From the NCBI GenBank assembly GCA_035761805.1, contig DASTQL010000215.1, positions 1-49,088 of the forward strand: DNA of 49,088 bases, given 5' to 3'. The DNA is from DASTQL01 sp035761805. Lineage in GTDB: Bacteria; Actinomycetota; Actinomycetes; Jiangellales; Jiangellaceae. The notes beneath the pieces are model-generated. The model was not told the origin of the DNA. It ran no database searches and saw only the letters and a program-made list of their open reading frames with translations. The number at the start of each line of letters is the position of its first letter. Position 1 is the first letter of the stretch. This document shows positions 37,701-45,591 of the stretch, one piece after another. A program made the translations under genes and the position numbers.

Positions 37701-38092
37701 AACCGGAGCCGTGGGCGTGCAGGAAGCCATCGAGTCTCATCGACACTGACACGCAGGAGAGATCGGGGAGAGGAGCTTGCAGCATGCGGGGTACGTAGTT
37801 CGGGCAACGGCTGAACTCGCGGTGCCCACAGCCGAAGCTTTCCGGAACACCGAGGGGTCTGTCATTCTCAGCTTGGGCTTGCCAGACTGTGTGTCGCAGG
37901 ACGACGCGCCGCAGCCGTCGACTGCGCATCCGAACTCGATCTTCTCCAACGTGACGTAGGTCTCTCGCGAATAATCTGACGGATCGTTTGCCCGGGCCCA
38001 GGCAGGGCACATCACCCTTGCCCGCCGCGCAACCCTGCGCGCTCCAACGAGATCGGGCTTCAAGCACTCTTAACTGTTAGGAAGTCTCCTGC
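37701..38092. other. non-coding region of different base composition
   Basis: About 390 bases show by eye a visibly lower GC content and less biased third positions than the core genes. A cysteine-rich minus-strand frame is present without a usable start. I see no supportable gene, RNA or repeat. The segment looks like foreign or decayed DNA. Confidence 0.4.
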
Positions 38093-38380
38093 ATGTCTGC
38101 TCACACTGACTACACCGAGTCCTCGGCTCTGGATGCTCGAAGGGGCGACAGCGGTAGTCTTCGTCGCCGCTACGACGAGTCCAAGAACGGATTCAAAACC
38201 AGCGAGTTCTACGTGACGGCCGTGTTCGTGGTGATGGTGCTCCTCGCCACCTACCTTGACGCCGACAGCCTGTCGCGTGAAGACGGTTGGCGCTTCGCAG
38301 CCTTCGCGGTTGTCGCCTACATCGTCAGCCGCGGCCTGGCCAAGCTTGGCGTGCGACAGCCCTCCGACAACGACCGCTAA
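38093..38380 (+). CDS. small membrane protein
   Basis: The 95-residue protein has a hydrophilic lead (about 38 residues, with RRRYDESKNGFKTSEFY) and two helices (about 39-55 and 65-82). It ends in a polar GVRQPSDNDR tail. AGGAAG lies upstream of the ATG at 38093. A perfect 15-base-pair hairpin follows 28 bases after the stop, marking a complete transcription unit. The family is not named with certainty; small actinobacterial proteins of similar layout are annotated only as hypothetical. It stands intact between two decayed genes. Confidence 0.75.
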   Translation: MSAHTDYTESSALDARRGDSGSLRRRYDESKNGFKTSEFYVTAVFVVMVLLATYLDADSLSREDGWRFAAFAVVAYIVSRGLAKLGVRQPSDNDR

Positions 38381-38408
38381 GCGGAGTCTGCAACGCCGAC
38401 ACTGCACA

Positions 38409-38448
38409 GCAACGGCCCGTTCCCCCAGCGTGAGGAACGGGCCGTTGC
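38409..38448 (+). terminator. perfect 15-bp hairpin terminator
   Basis: GCAACGGCCCGTTCC (38409-38423) pairs fully with GGAACGGGCCGTTGC (38434-38448) around a 10-base loop. There is no T-run, as is common for high-GC actinobacterial terminators. It ends the gene at 38093-38380. Confidence 0.85.
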
Positions 38449-38559
38449 CTGCCTACCACGAGACCCACGAGATCGAGCGGGCCTGGTGAGACGAGCAGCA
38501 CGGACTGGCCGTAGCCGGCCGAGCCGACGACTACCACGGTCGAGCGCGCCTTCCGCCTG

Positions 38560-38985
38560 TCGAAGAGCCTGCGGCGGCTGATGACCTCATCGAGCTCGTG
38601 AAAGGCCACGTCGCGTTCCCTCTTGGCGTGCTGGCAACGGAGGGCGGCTTGATGGCTGCCGTGGCCGGGGCGTACATGGGCTCCTCGGGCCAGTGACGGA
38701 GGTCGTGCAGGTGGAGGTCGGGTAGGCCGACCTCGGAGTGGGCCTTGGGCCAGGCGTCTTGGAGGGCGTGAGGTGCGAGCGGGCCGCCCTTGTGGCCGGT
38801 GAGGCCTAGCCTTGGGCTAGCCGTCCGCCCTCGGCTGGGCGTAGGCGTCGAGGTGACCGCGAAGGTCGTCGACGCGGGCGGCGGGGATAGCGAGGGTGCG
38901 GCGTCCGGCGTCGGTCCTGGATGGGCCGACGAGGTGGACACCGTTGCGGTCGGGCTGGCGCTGCTGGCGCCCTCCGGGTCGTAGG
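38560..38985 (-). pseudogene. tyrosine-type phage integrase remnant
   Basis: Minus-strand fragments in different frames line up with the catalytic half of actinobacterial phage-type integrases. In order they are NGVHLVGPSRTDAGRRTLAI and GHKGGPLAPHALQDAW. Next comes LHLHDLRH, which holds the first H-x-x-R of the active site. The last is HQAALRCQHAKRERD. At least three frame breaks are needed and the N-terminal half is missing. No att-site tRNA is visible nearby. It marks an old integration event and supports treating the 37.2-45.5 kb stretch as an island. Confidence 0.75.
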
Positions 38986-39007
38986 GCCCCTGAGTACCGG
39001 GCCTGGC

Positions 39008-39739
39008 TCAGCCTTGCGATGGACCCTCGAGGTCAGCGGAGCGTAGGGCGCCGGTGACGATGTCGTTGGCGACGTCGGCCAGGCGAAGGTTGTGGTTGCG
39101 GGCGTAGCCGCGGAGCGCGGAGAACCCCTGTTGCATGGTGAGATCCAAGCGCTCGGCGAGCATCCCCTTGGCTTGCTCGATGACGATTCGGCTGTTGAGC
39201 GCGTGGTTGAGCTGCTCGTTCACGAGCTGGCTCTCGCGGGCGGCACGGTGCTGGAGGATCGCGATGGTCGCAATGTCGGCGAAGGACTGGGCGACGTTGA
39301 CGTCCGCATCTGTCAGCTCGCGGTTGTCGGTGTGGAACAAGTTGAGGGCGCCGATGACGTTTCCTCGAAGTCGAAGCGGCACCGCCTGGACAGACTGGAA
39401 ACCGGCGGCGAGCGCTTCGGGTGCGAAGCGTGGCCACCGTCCGTCAGCCGCGGCGAGGGCCTGGTTCAGCTCGGGCTGGCCGGTCCGGAAGCAGTCGAGA
39501 CACGGTCCTTCTTGGGCTTGTAGCTCGAAGAGCTCCAGCACACGCATCGCCTCGCTCGAGGATGCCACCGAACGCAGGTTCCCTTCGGGGCTCGCGAGCA
39601 TGATGCCGGCGGCGGCGACGTCGAGCACCTCGACGCATCGGTCAGCCAGCTTCACCAGCAGGTCCACGACGTCGAAGTCGTCGACGAGAGTGTCGGCCAG
39701 CTCGACGAGGGTTTGGGCGAGGAGCGCTTCTCGGGTCAT
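39008..39739 (-). CDS. GAF-ANTAR regulatory protein
   Basis: The 243-residue protein has an N-terminal GAF domain (about 10-160) with GIMLASPEGNLRSVASSSE, EGPCLDCFRTGQP and NVIGALNLFH. A C-terminal ANTAR domain follows (about 175-235) with SRIVIEQAKGMLAERLDL and GFSALRGYARNHNLRL. ANTAR domains bind paired RNA hairpins to prevent transcription termination; the GAF domain would sense a ligand or redox state. The ATG at 39739 is preceded by AGGAG. It follows a second GAF-ANTAR gene after 111 bases, so both likely belong to one unit with the STAS gene. Confidence 0.92.
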   Translation of the reverse strand: MTREALLAQTLVELADTLVDDFDVVDLLVKLADRCVEVLDVAAAGIMLASPEGNLRSVASSSEAMRVLELFELQAQEGPCLDCFRTGQPELNQALAAADGRWPRFAPEALAAGFQSVQAVPLRLRGNVIGALNLFHTDNRELTDADVNVAQSFADIATIAILQHRAARESQLVNEQLNHALNSRIVIEQAKGMLAERLDLTMQQGFSALRGYARNHNLRLADVANDIVTGALRSADLEGPSQG

Positions 39740-39850
39740 CGGATCTCCTGTCACCTCGGGCGCAGCCGCGTGCGGCATCTTATGGCCGGATCCGGGGCCG
39801 TGAGGCTGGGCGCCCGCGGGCTGATGCTCCTGCTCGGATCTGGAATGGGA

Positions 39851-40579
39851 TCACGGCGCCGGGTCCCCGGTGTCCTGGTCATCGAGGCGAAGGGTCTTGG
39901 CGACGACGTCACCGGCGACCTCGGCAAGTGGCCGGTCGTTGCCGAACGCGTAGGCGCGCAACCGGATGAGGGCCTGCCCGACCGATACCTCGAGCTGTGC
40001 TGCGACCATGCCCGACGCCTGATGCACGACGTACTGGAAGTCGGCGCTCGCCTCCAGCGCGACCGCGATCTGACCGGGCGGCGCTTCAGCCTGCAACACC
40101 AGCACTGCCTGTGCGGCGACGCCGGCCATCACCAGCGCGTCGGCGTGCTGCTCGTCGCAGAGGGGGCCGGGGCGGTTGCGGTAGAGGTTCAGCGCACCGA
40201 GGCGCACCGCGCCGATCTGGAGCGGGAACCCGAAGATCGCCGCTGCTCCGGCGTCGACCGCCGGCTGGGTGAACGCTACCCACCGCGGCAAGGCGGGGTT
40301 GGCGAGGTCGGGTTCGAGAACGGGTCGGTCCGTGGTGAAGGCGTCGACACACGGCCCTTCACCCAACTCGAACTGCAGCTCCTCGATGAGTGCGCTCACC
40401 CCATCGGTGCTGCACACCGAGCCCCGCGGCACGTCTCCGGACATCAGCATGATCCCCGCGCCGGTCACGCCGGTGACCTCGGCGCTGACCTCACAGAGGC
40501 GCTTCGTCTCCAATCCTGCGGTCGGGCCGACGCCCAGCAGCCCCAGGATTCGCAACCGACGATCCCGGGCAAGTGTCAT
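39851..40579 (-). CDS. GAF-ANTAR regulatory protein, divergent paralogue
   Basis: The 242-residue protein has a GAF domain (GAGIMLMSGDVPRGSVCSTD, EGPCVDAFTTDRP, RLGALNLYRN). An ANTAR domain follows (VHQASGMVAAQLEVSVGQAL and LRAYAFGNDRPLAEV). It is only distantly similar to its neighbour at 39008-39739, so it is an old duplication or separate recruitment rather than a recent copy. Its ATG at 40579 overlaps the STAS gene stop as ATGA, so the two are coupled. It likely works with the STAS protein in a stress or nutrient regulatory circuit. Confidence 0.9.
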   Translation of the reverse strand: MTLARDRRLRILGLLGVGPTAGLETKRLCEVSAEVTGVTGAGIMLMSGDVPRGSVCSTDGVSALIEELQFELGEGPCVDAFTTDRPVLEPDLANPALPRWVAFTQPAVDAGAAAIFGFPLQIGAVRLGALNLYRNRPGPLCDEQHADALVMAGVAAQAVLVLQAEAPPGQIAVALEASADFQYVVHQASGMVAAQLEVSVGQALIRLRAYAFGNDRPLAEVAGDVVAKTLRLDDQDTGDPAP

Positions 40580-41070
40580 GACCCCGGAAGAGGCAGGGCG
40601 AGCGGAAGACGCTGCGTCTGCACGACGGAGGGACCCGGCTGAGGCGGGGAACCAACCTCGCAGGGATCAACGGCCGGCACCTGGACCCAGGTGCTGAGCG
40701 CACCGGTCCGAGTCACGGACGGCACCTCCTCCGCTTCGACGAGGCCGGACAGGCCGCAGATATCGAGCACCCAACGCGCGAAGTGTGACGGAGTGCGCAG
40801 GGTGAGCTTCTGTGACCGCTCGCCAAGGAGGTTCCGGGCGCCGACGATGACACCGACCGTGGACGCGTCCATAAACGTCACCAGGCTCAGGTCGACTACC
40901 ACATCAGAGTGCTCGCCAGCGATCGCCCGAGCCAAGGTGTCCGATAGCTCGGACCTGGTGGCCAGGTCGTGTTCGCCCCAGACCCAGATGAGGGCCCGAG
41001 GGCTCGCGACATTCGCGGCGATCGAGGAGCGAGAAACCTCGAGCGATGACAACGACTCGTGCAGAGCCAT
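40576..41070 (-). CDS. STAS-domain anti-anti-sigma-like protein
   Basis: The 164-residue protein has a STAS domain (about 25-125), with VVVDLSLVTFMDASTVGVIV containing the serine/threonine that anti-sigma kinases phosphorylate in SpoIIAA-like antagonists. A proline-rich tail of about 40 residues after it is unusual for this family. The ATG at 41070 has CAGGAG upstream. It heads an operon with two GAF-ANTAR genes. No anti-sigma kinase or sigma factor gene lies in the window. It may join sigma-factor control to antitermination; that link is inference. Confidence 0.9.
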   Translation of the reverse strand: MALHESLSSLEVSRSSIAANVASPRALIWVWGEHDLATRSELSDTLARAIAGEHSDVVVDLSLVTFMDASTVGVIVGARNLLGERSQKLTLRTPSHFARWVLDICGLSGLVEAEEVPSVTRTGALSTWVQVPAVDPCEVGSPPQPGPSVVQTQRLPLALPLPGS

Positions 41071-41252
41071 GGCGGTCTCCTGGCATCCGGAACTGCAACG
41101 TGGCGCTACCAGGGTCCGGAGTATCGCTCCCCGACGAGCCGAAGCCCGCCCAACACGTAGGGCTCTTGTCGTGTCAGTCTGACGCTACACCAACAGTCAA
41201 CGCCAGTTCGCCCCGCTGGTGGCCAACCGAAGTCTCCACCTCGCGTGGGGGG

Positions 41253-41447
41253 TTAGCGTTTCGAGGGGTGTGCTCCCGACCGGCTTCGGGCCTCGCGCAT
41301 GCGGTAGCCCTCGCCGTCGGTGGCAACGACGTTGTTGTGGTGCAGGAGCCGGTCGAGCAGGCTGACGGCGGTGCTGTGCTTGGGCAGGGACCGGCCCCAT
41401 GCATCGAACGACCAGGGGCTGGCGATGGCCAGGCTGCGGGTTCGTAG
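41253..41447 (-). pseudogene. IS21-type istB 3' remnant
   Basis: The last 64 residues match the C-terminus of the IstB ATPase of IS21-family elements: RSLAIASPWSFDAWGRSLP, SLLDRLLHHNNVV and GEGYRMREARS. The AAA+ core and istA are absent, so only a fragment remains. It abuts a DUF1579 remnant on its upstream side, suggesting that the element inserted there or that a deletion joined the two. Confidence 0.75.
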
Positions 41448-41639
41448 GCGGCGGCGACGGAACCGGAACAGCAGCTGGCTGCCGGAGCCAGCAGGGACCG
41501 CCAAGCGGCCAGCCCGCGTACTTCGCCGAGTTGACCGCCCGCGGCGTCGACGCAGACCTAGCGCACGACGGGGCCAGGGGGTCGTGAGTCGGGTCGGGAC
41601 GAGAGCGGGGTGGACCGACGGCTGACGTCATGGGAGGCA

Positions 41640-41984
41640 CGGTGAACGTAATCCGCCGCTCCCACCCCTCCGCGTAGGCGTACCCGACCGTCAGCGTGTC
41701 GTGGCCGGTCGCACCACGCAGCTGCTTGGCCGCAGGCTTCTGGTGCCAGGAGTCGCCCCAGAGCGCAACCACCCCACCGGCCGACTCGTCCGGACCGAGC
41801 ACCAGCAACCCGTCCTGCGCGCCGTCGTCTGGATGCTCCAGGTGTAGGCCTGCACGGCAACGTTCCCGCCGGCGCCCAGGGACAGCCGCGCGGTGGCGTC
41901 GGCCTCCGCCGGCGGGTCCTCCGGCATGAGCCGGAACCGGTTGGTTCCCGCCCACAGCCCGGCGTGCCGGGTCAGCGCCTGCAT
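41640..41984 (-). pseudogene. frameshifted DUF1579-like protein
   Basis: From the ATG at 41984 the reading is MQALTRHAGLWAGTNRFRLM and continues to AYTWSIQT. It then changes frame near 41840 to HPDDGAQDGLLVLGPDESAG, VVALWGDSWHQKP and GYAYAEGWERRITF. These are the usual blocks of DUF1579/lipocalin-like hypothetical proteins. After that, homology is lost toward the istB remnant, so the C-terminus is missing too. Confidence 0.6.
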
Positions 41985-42189
41985 GGGTCACGCTCCCGCT
42001 GTTCGGCCTGCGTGGCTGGCTGCTCATCAGCGTAGGGCGGCTCCTTGCCACGGCGGCTGGCGCTTTCGACGGACGTGAAAGCCCGGTCTTGCCGGGGACA
42101 CTGCAAGCTCGGTGAGAGCCGAGGAGCGTGCTGTTGGCCGCGGCGTCGGACCTGGCCGACGCTCCGCCGCGTTCATCGGATCGACCCGC

Positions 42190-42658
42190 ATGAAACCGAT
42201 CCGAACCGTGGTCGTGCTCGACGCCGCTGACCTGCACGCTGAGAGTGTGTTCTGGGCGGGGAATGCTCGATGGGCATGTCTTTGACGACGCGACGTTTCA
42301 CAGCTTCATCGATGCGGCCGGCGAATGGCGGATCCGGATCCAGCTCGCGCCGAAGCACGTGCCTCCCGACTGGCCAGACGGAGCGCCTCAGCAGGTATAC
42401 ATGGACCTGCACGTCAAGGATCTCAAGCAGGCGCACGAACAGGCGATGAGGCTCGGCGCCCGCCTGCTCCAAGCCGGCGATCTGGAAAGCGACGAGGGGC
42501 ACCAGGCATACGCCGACCCAGCCGGCCACCCGTTCTGCATCGGCTGGGGACAGCTTCTGGCGGACGAACGCCGCCAGCGTCTCTGCGAGACGGTTGCCTT
42601 CAGTCCTCACGAACGCACGACTCTGCCGCGGACCGCGACGTCGCTTCGTGCATGGTAG
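42190..42658 (+). pseudogene. frameshifted VOC-family (glyoxalase-like) protein
   Basis: An ATG at 42190 opens MKPIRTVVVLDAADLHAESV. After FWAG near 42258 the frame must change to give MLDGHVFDDATFHSFIDAAG, WRIRIQLAPKHVPPDWPDG and QQVYMDLHVKDLKQAHE, ending near YADPAGHPFCIGWG. These are the VOC metalloenzyme-fold repeats, with likely metal ligands in the HLxV/Y-type strands. A single indel in a G-run separates the two halves. The C-terminal 25 residues after the VOC domain look non-homologous. Confidence 0.75.
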
Positions 42659-43171
42659 GAACGGGAGTGTGCCGATCCTCCCGAAGGAGCGTGATCCTCG
42701 GCTGATCACCGTCCGTCGCGGGGGGACTCTGACCGACGTACACCACGACTGTTGGCTGACGTCGGCGTGAGAACCTCCATGATCACCAACGCGATGCCGC
42801 GCCCGCTCCCTCTACACCATCACCGGCGTGTCACCGGGAGACACGCCGTAACCAGCGACTTTGCCGGAGCCCTGGGTTCCCAACCACGTGAGTTGGTCGC
42901 AAGGTAGCAGACGCCAGGCTCATGAGTAGCTGCGCTGCGATGGCGTGGCCGTCTGCGGTGACCATGCTCCAAGGAGAAACTCGCTGGTAGGTTCAGCGTC
43001 GTCGGCTTGCGCCGTAGTTGTGGACGCTTGGCTCCCGGTCTTGAACCCCGACGCCACCTATCCTCCGCATCGGACCTTGGCTCGCCACACAGCAACGATG
43101 AGAACGTCCGGTCATGCCGCAGGTCGGCCGGTTCGGATCCGCCTCAGGCTCTTCGGTGCCATAGTCGGCGC
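42659..43171. other. long intergenic region with a 9-bp hairpin
   Basis: About 510 bases hold no convincing reading frame on either strand. CGGCGTGTC (42824-42832) pairs perfectly with GACACGCCG (42840-42848) around a 7-base loop and may terminate transcription. A weak AAGGAG occurs near 42972 without a matching gene. The composition is less GC-rich than in the core genes. Confidence 0.4.
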
Positions 43172-43579
43172 ATGGACAAGTCCCGCGCGCTCGCGCTGGT
43201 GCTGCGCCTCACTGCCGTCGCGTTCATCGTTGTGTTCACGCTGCTGTTCCTGGCATCCGTCACCCGGACCGACACCCCGGAGTTCCTCTACCGCCTGTTC
43301 GCTTGGGGCGACATCGGCGACGCCGAGGAACAGATGCTGGCGGCGGTCTACATCGTGTGGGGTGTCTGCCTCTGGATCGCAGCGCGTGCACCTTTGCAGC
43401 ACCGGCTCTTCATCGACTTCACCATCACTGCGAACCTCGCTCACGCCGCGGTGATGGCGGTGCAGTCGTTCACGTATCAAGGCGAGCACGCGCACCTGTG
43501 GGGCGATGTGGTGATCCTCTTCGCCGCCAGCGGCGTCCTCGCCGCGCTCTGGCTGCCGGTGCGCAAACAACCGGCCTAA
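43172..43579 (+). CDS. four-helix membrane protein (DUF6632-like)
   Basis: The 135-residue protein has four hydrophobic segments (about 8-28, 55-72, 82-100 and 108-126). Conserved-looking polar sites are RLFAWGDIGDAEEQM, YIVWGVCLWIAAR and QGEHAHLWGDV. It resembles DUF6632-type small membrane proteins, but I am not certain. The ATG at 43172 gives a complete first helix. It is intact though surrounded by broken genes, and is transcribed toward the WYL regulator gene (convergent). Function is unknown. Confidence 0.65.
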   Translation: MDKSRALALVLRLTAVAFIVVFTLLFLASVTRTDTPEFLYRLFAWGDIGDAEEQMLAAVYIVWGVCLWIAARAPLQHRLFIDFTITANLAHAAVMAVQSFTYQGEHAHLWGDVVILFAASGVLAALWLPVRKQPA

Positions 43580-43745
43580 TCGCCCTACCATGCCGCGTGG
43601 AGGGCGGCTACGCTCGCCCGAATCTACGGCTCACCAAGTAGAAGGCAAAGTTGCGCCATTAGACGAGCGGACGTGCCGCGAGTGCGACATCTTGCGGCGA
43701 GATGACAGACCTTCCAGCAGCGGTCGACGCGTCCTTGGCCGCATG

Positions 43746-44705
43746 TCATCGGACGGCTCCAACACAGCGAACGGCGAGTGTCTGCAGGGCTGCGGCGAGG
43801 TCGGGTGCCGCGTCCGGGTCGATGTGGAAGTCGAGGTCGAGCGCGGCGAGGTAGCTGGCGAGGAGCTCCGGGGTCTGCGCGCCGGCGTGCAGCGCGCTGG
43901 TGTCCGCCCCGAGCGCCTCGACGGCCCAGATGCTGGTGGGGATCCGACGGAGGACCGTCTCGGCGGGGGCGTCGACGACGATGCTGGCTCGGTAGCTCCA
44001 CAGGGCCGCCATCCGCCCCCGGACGACCCAGGTGGCCAGGTCGGGGCCGGGGAACTCACGTGGCGTGAATCGCGGGCCGGGGGGTGTGCGTGGGGTGATG
44101 CGGTCGAGGCGGTAGCTGCGCCAGTCGTCGCGGTCGAGGTCGAAGGCAACGAGGTACCAGCGGCCGCCGACCTGGAGGAGACGGTGCGGTTCGACCTGGC
44201 GCTGACTCTCGCCCCGGTGCCGGTCGAGGTAGTCGAAGCGCAGCAGGTCGCAGCGGTCGATGGCCTCCGCGACGGTGGCGAGCAGGTCTGGGGAGATGGG
44301 GTCGCGGGAGGCGGGCACGCTGTCCAGCGCCGCGGTGAGCGTGGCCAGTCGGTGTCGCAGCCGAGCGGGGAGGAGCTGCTCGAGCTTGACGGCCGCGCGG
44401 TGGGCGTCCTCGTCGATGCCGGCCACGCCGGCGCTGCTCACGGTCTGCAGGGCGACGGCGATCGCCACGGCCTCGGTGCCGTCGAAGGGCAGGGGCGGCA
44501 GGCTCGTCCCGGCTCGAAGCCGGTACCCGCCGCCGGCCCCGGGGGTGGCGTCGATGCGGTATTCGAGCGACCGGAGCCGCTCGACGTCGGCCCGTACGGT
44601 GCGCGGGCTCACCCCGAGGGCCTCGGAAAGGGCGGCGCCGGTCCACTGGGGGCGGGTGGACAGCAGGGCCAGGAGCCGGAGGAGTCGGGTGGCGGTGTCG
44701 GCCAT
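43746..44705 (-). CDS. HTH and WYL-domain transcriptional regulator
   Basis: The 319-residue protein has an N-terminal winged helix (about 1-60) with ATRLLRLLALLSTRPQWTG and LSEALGVSPRTVRADVERL. A WYL domain follows (about 135-240, with QVEPHRLLQVGGRWYLVAF), then the C-terminal WCX extension. WYL domains bind nucleic acid or nucleotides and often regulate stress or defence genes; the YafY/YobV type also commonly controls a neighbouring oxidoreductase. It is divergent from the SDR remnant, and the 8-base direct repeats between them are a likely operator. The ATG at 44705 gives the standard start. Confidence 0.92.
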   Translation of the reverse strand: MADTATRLLRLLALLSTRPQWTGAALSEALGVSPRTVRADVERLRSLEYRIDATPGAGGGYRLRAGTSLPPLPFDGTEAVAIAVALQTVSSAGVAGIDEDAHRAAVKLEQLLPARLRHRLATLTAALDSVPASRDPISPDLLATVAEAIDRCDLLRFDYLDRHRGESQRQVEPHRLLQVGGRWYLVAFDLDRDDWRSYRLDRITPRTPPGPRFTPREFPGPDLATWVVRGRMAALWSYRASIVVDAPAETVLRRIPTSIWAVEALGADTSALHAGAQTPELLASYLAALDLDFHIDPDAAPDLAAALQTLAVRCVGAVR

Positions 44706-44734
44706 GGCCCGATGATCCCAGCGATCGCGGAAGC

Positions 44735-44754
44735 ATGCCTGCCGCAATGCCTGC
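44735..44754. promoter_or_regulatory. paired direct repeats, candidate WYL-regulator operator
   Basis: ATGCCTGC occurs at 44735-44742 and again at 44747-44754, 12 bases apart, within the short divergent gap between the WYL regulator and the SDR gene. Spacing near one helical turn on a shared promoter is what an autoregulated operator would show. This is inference. Confidence 0.4.
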
Positions 44755-44766
44755 GATGGTCGGGTG

Positions 44767-45549
44767 ATGAGCATATCGATGACACGACAGGCAGGGCCGT
44801 CCCGGTCGTTCGAGGGTCGGGCCGTCCTGGTCACCGGCGGATCCCGGGGGATCGGGGCCGCGATCACGCGCCGGTTGGCCGGTGAGGGGGCCGTGGTCGT
44901 CTTCACCTACCACCGTCACCACGAGGAGGCCCGTGCGCTTGCCGACGACATCGTGGGAGACGGCAGGGCGGCCGTGCGGTACCCCTGGACGTCTCGAAGC
45001 CCGACCGCTTCGACGAGGCGTTCGACGCGGTCGATGCCGCGCTGGCCGCCGCGGACGTCGACGGGCTGGACGTCCTCGTCGCCAACGCCGGGGCGTTCAC
45101 CAGCGCCCCGACCGAGCAAACCAGCATCAAGGAGTGGGATCACGTGTTCGCGGTCAACGCCCGTGGAGTGTTCCTCACGGTGCAGCACGCCGCGCCGCGG
45201 CTGCGCGACGGGGCGCGGATCCTCACGATCTCCACGATCGGTACCGCGTGGCCCAGCCCGGGCGAGGCGGCCTACACGGCCAAGGCGGCGGTCGAGTGGG
45301 TCACCGGGGGGCCCCACGCGAGCTCGGCCACCGCGGGATCACGGCCAACACCATCTCCCTGGGTCCCACGCAGACCGACCTGCTCACGGCAGCTCACCGC
45401 CGGAGGCGCTCGAGGCGACGGCGGCGATGACCGCGCTGGGGCGGATCGGCCGACCGGGGGACGTCGCCTACCTCGTCGCCCTCCTGGCCCACCCCGGCAA
45501 CCGGTGGATGACCGGCCAGACCGTGCGCGCGGACGGCGGCCTGACCTGA
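44767..45549 (+). pseudogene. SDR family oxidoreductase with three frameshifts
   Basis: The N-terminus has the classical SDR cofactor motif VLVTGGSRGIGAAITRRLAG. The reading then needs a new frame near 44984 (to LDVSKPDRFDEAFDAVD, LVANAG and YTAKAAVEWVTG, which hold the catalytic tyrosine and lysine). It needs another at the G-run near 45306 (to ELGHRGITANTISLGPTQTD), and a third near 45395 (to ALEATAAMTALGRIGRPGDV, ending RADGGLT). All pieces are in order and nearly complete, about 255 residues together. It is divergent from the WYL regulator and 42 bases before the UvrA-like gene. Confidence 0.85.
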
Positions 45550-45591
45550 CACCGCCCACGCCGTTCCCAGACGTCCCACGAAGGAATGACC

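Noticed and set aside
37737..38063. Cysteine-rich minus-strand frame that could be a small secreted peptide
   Set aside because: No acceptable start codon or ribosome site, no signal peptide, and no match to known peptide families.
41197..42237. Single 346-residue minus-strand frame
   Set aside because: It is a chance join of DUF1579 and istB-region fragments in different original frames, not one protein.
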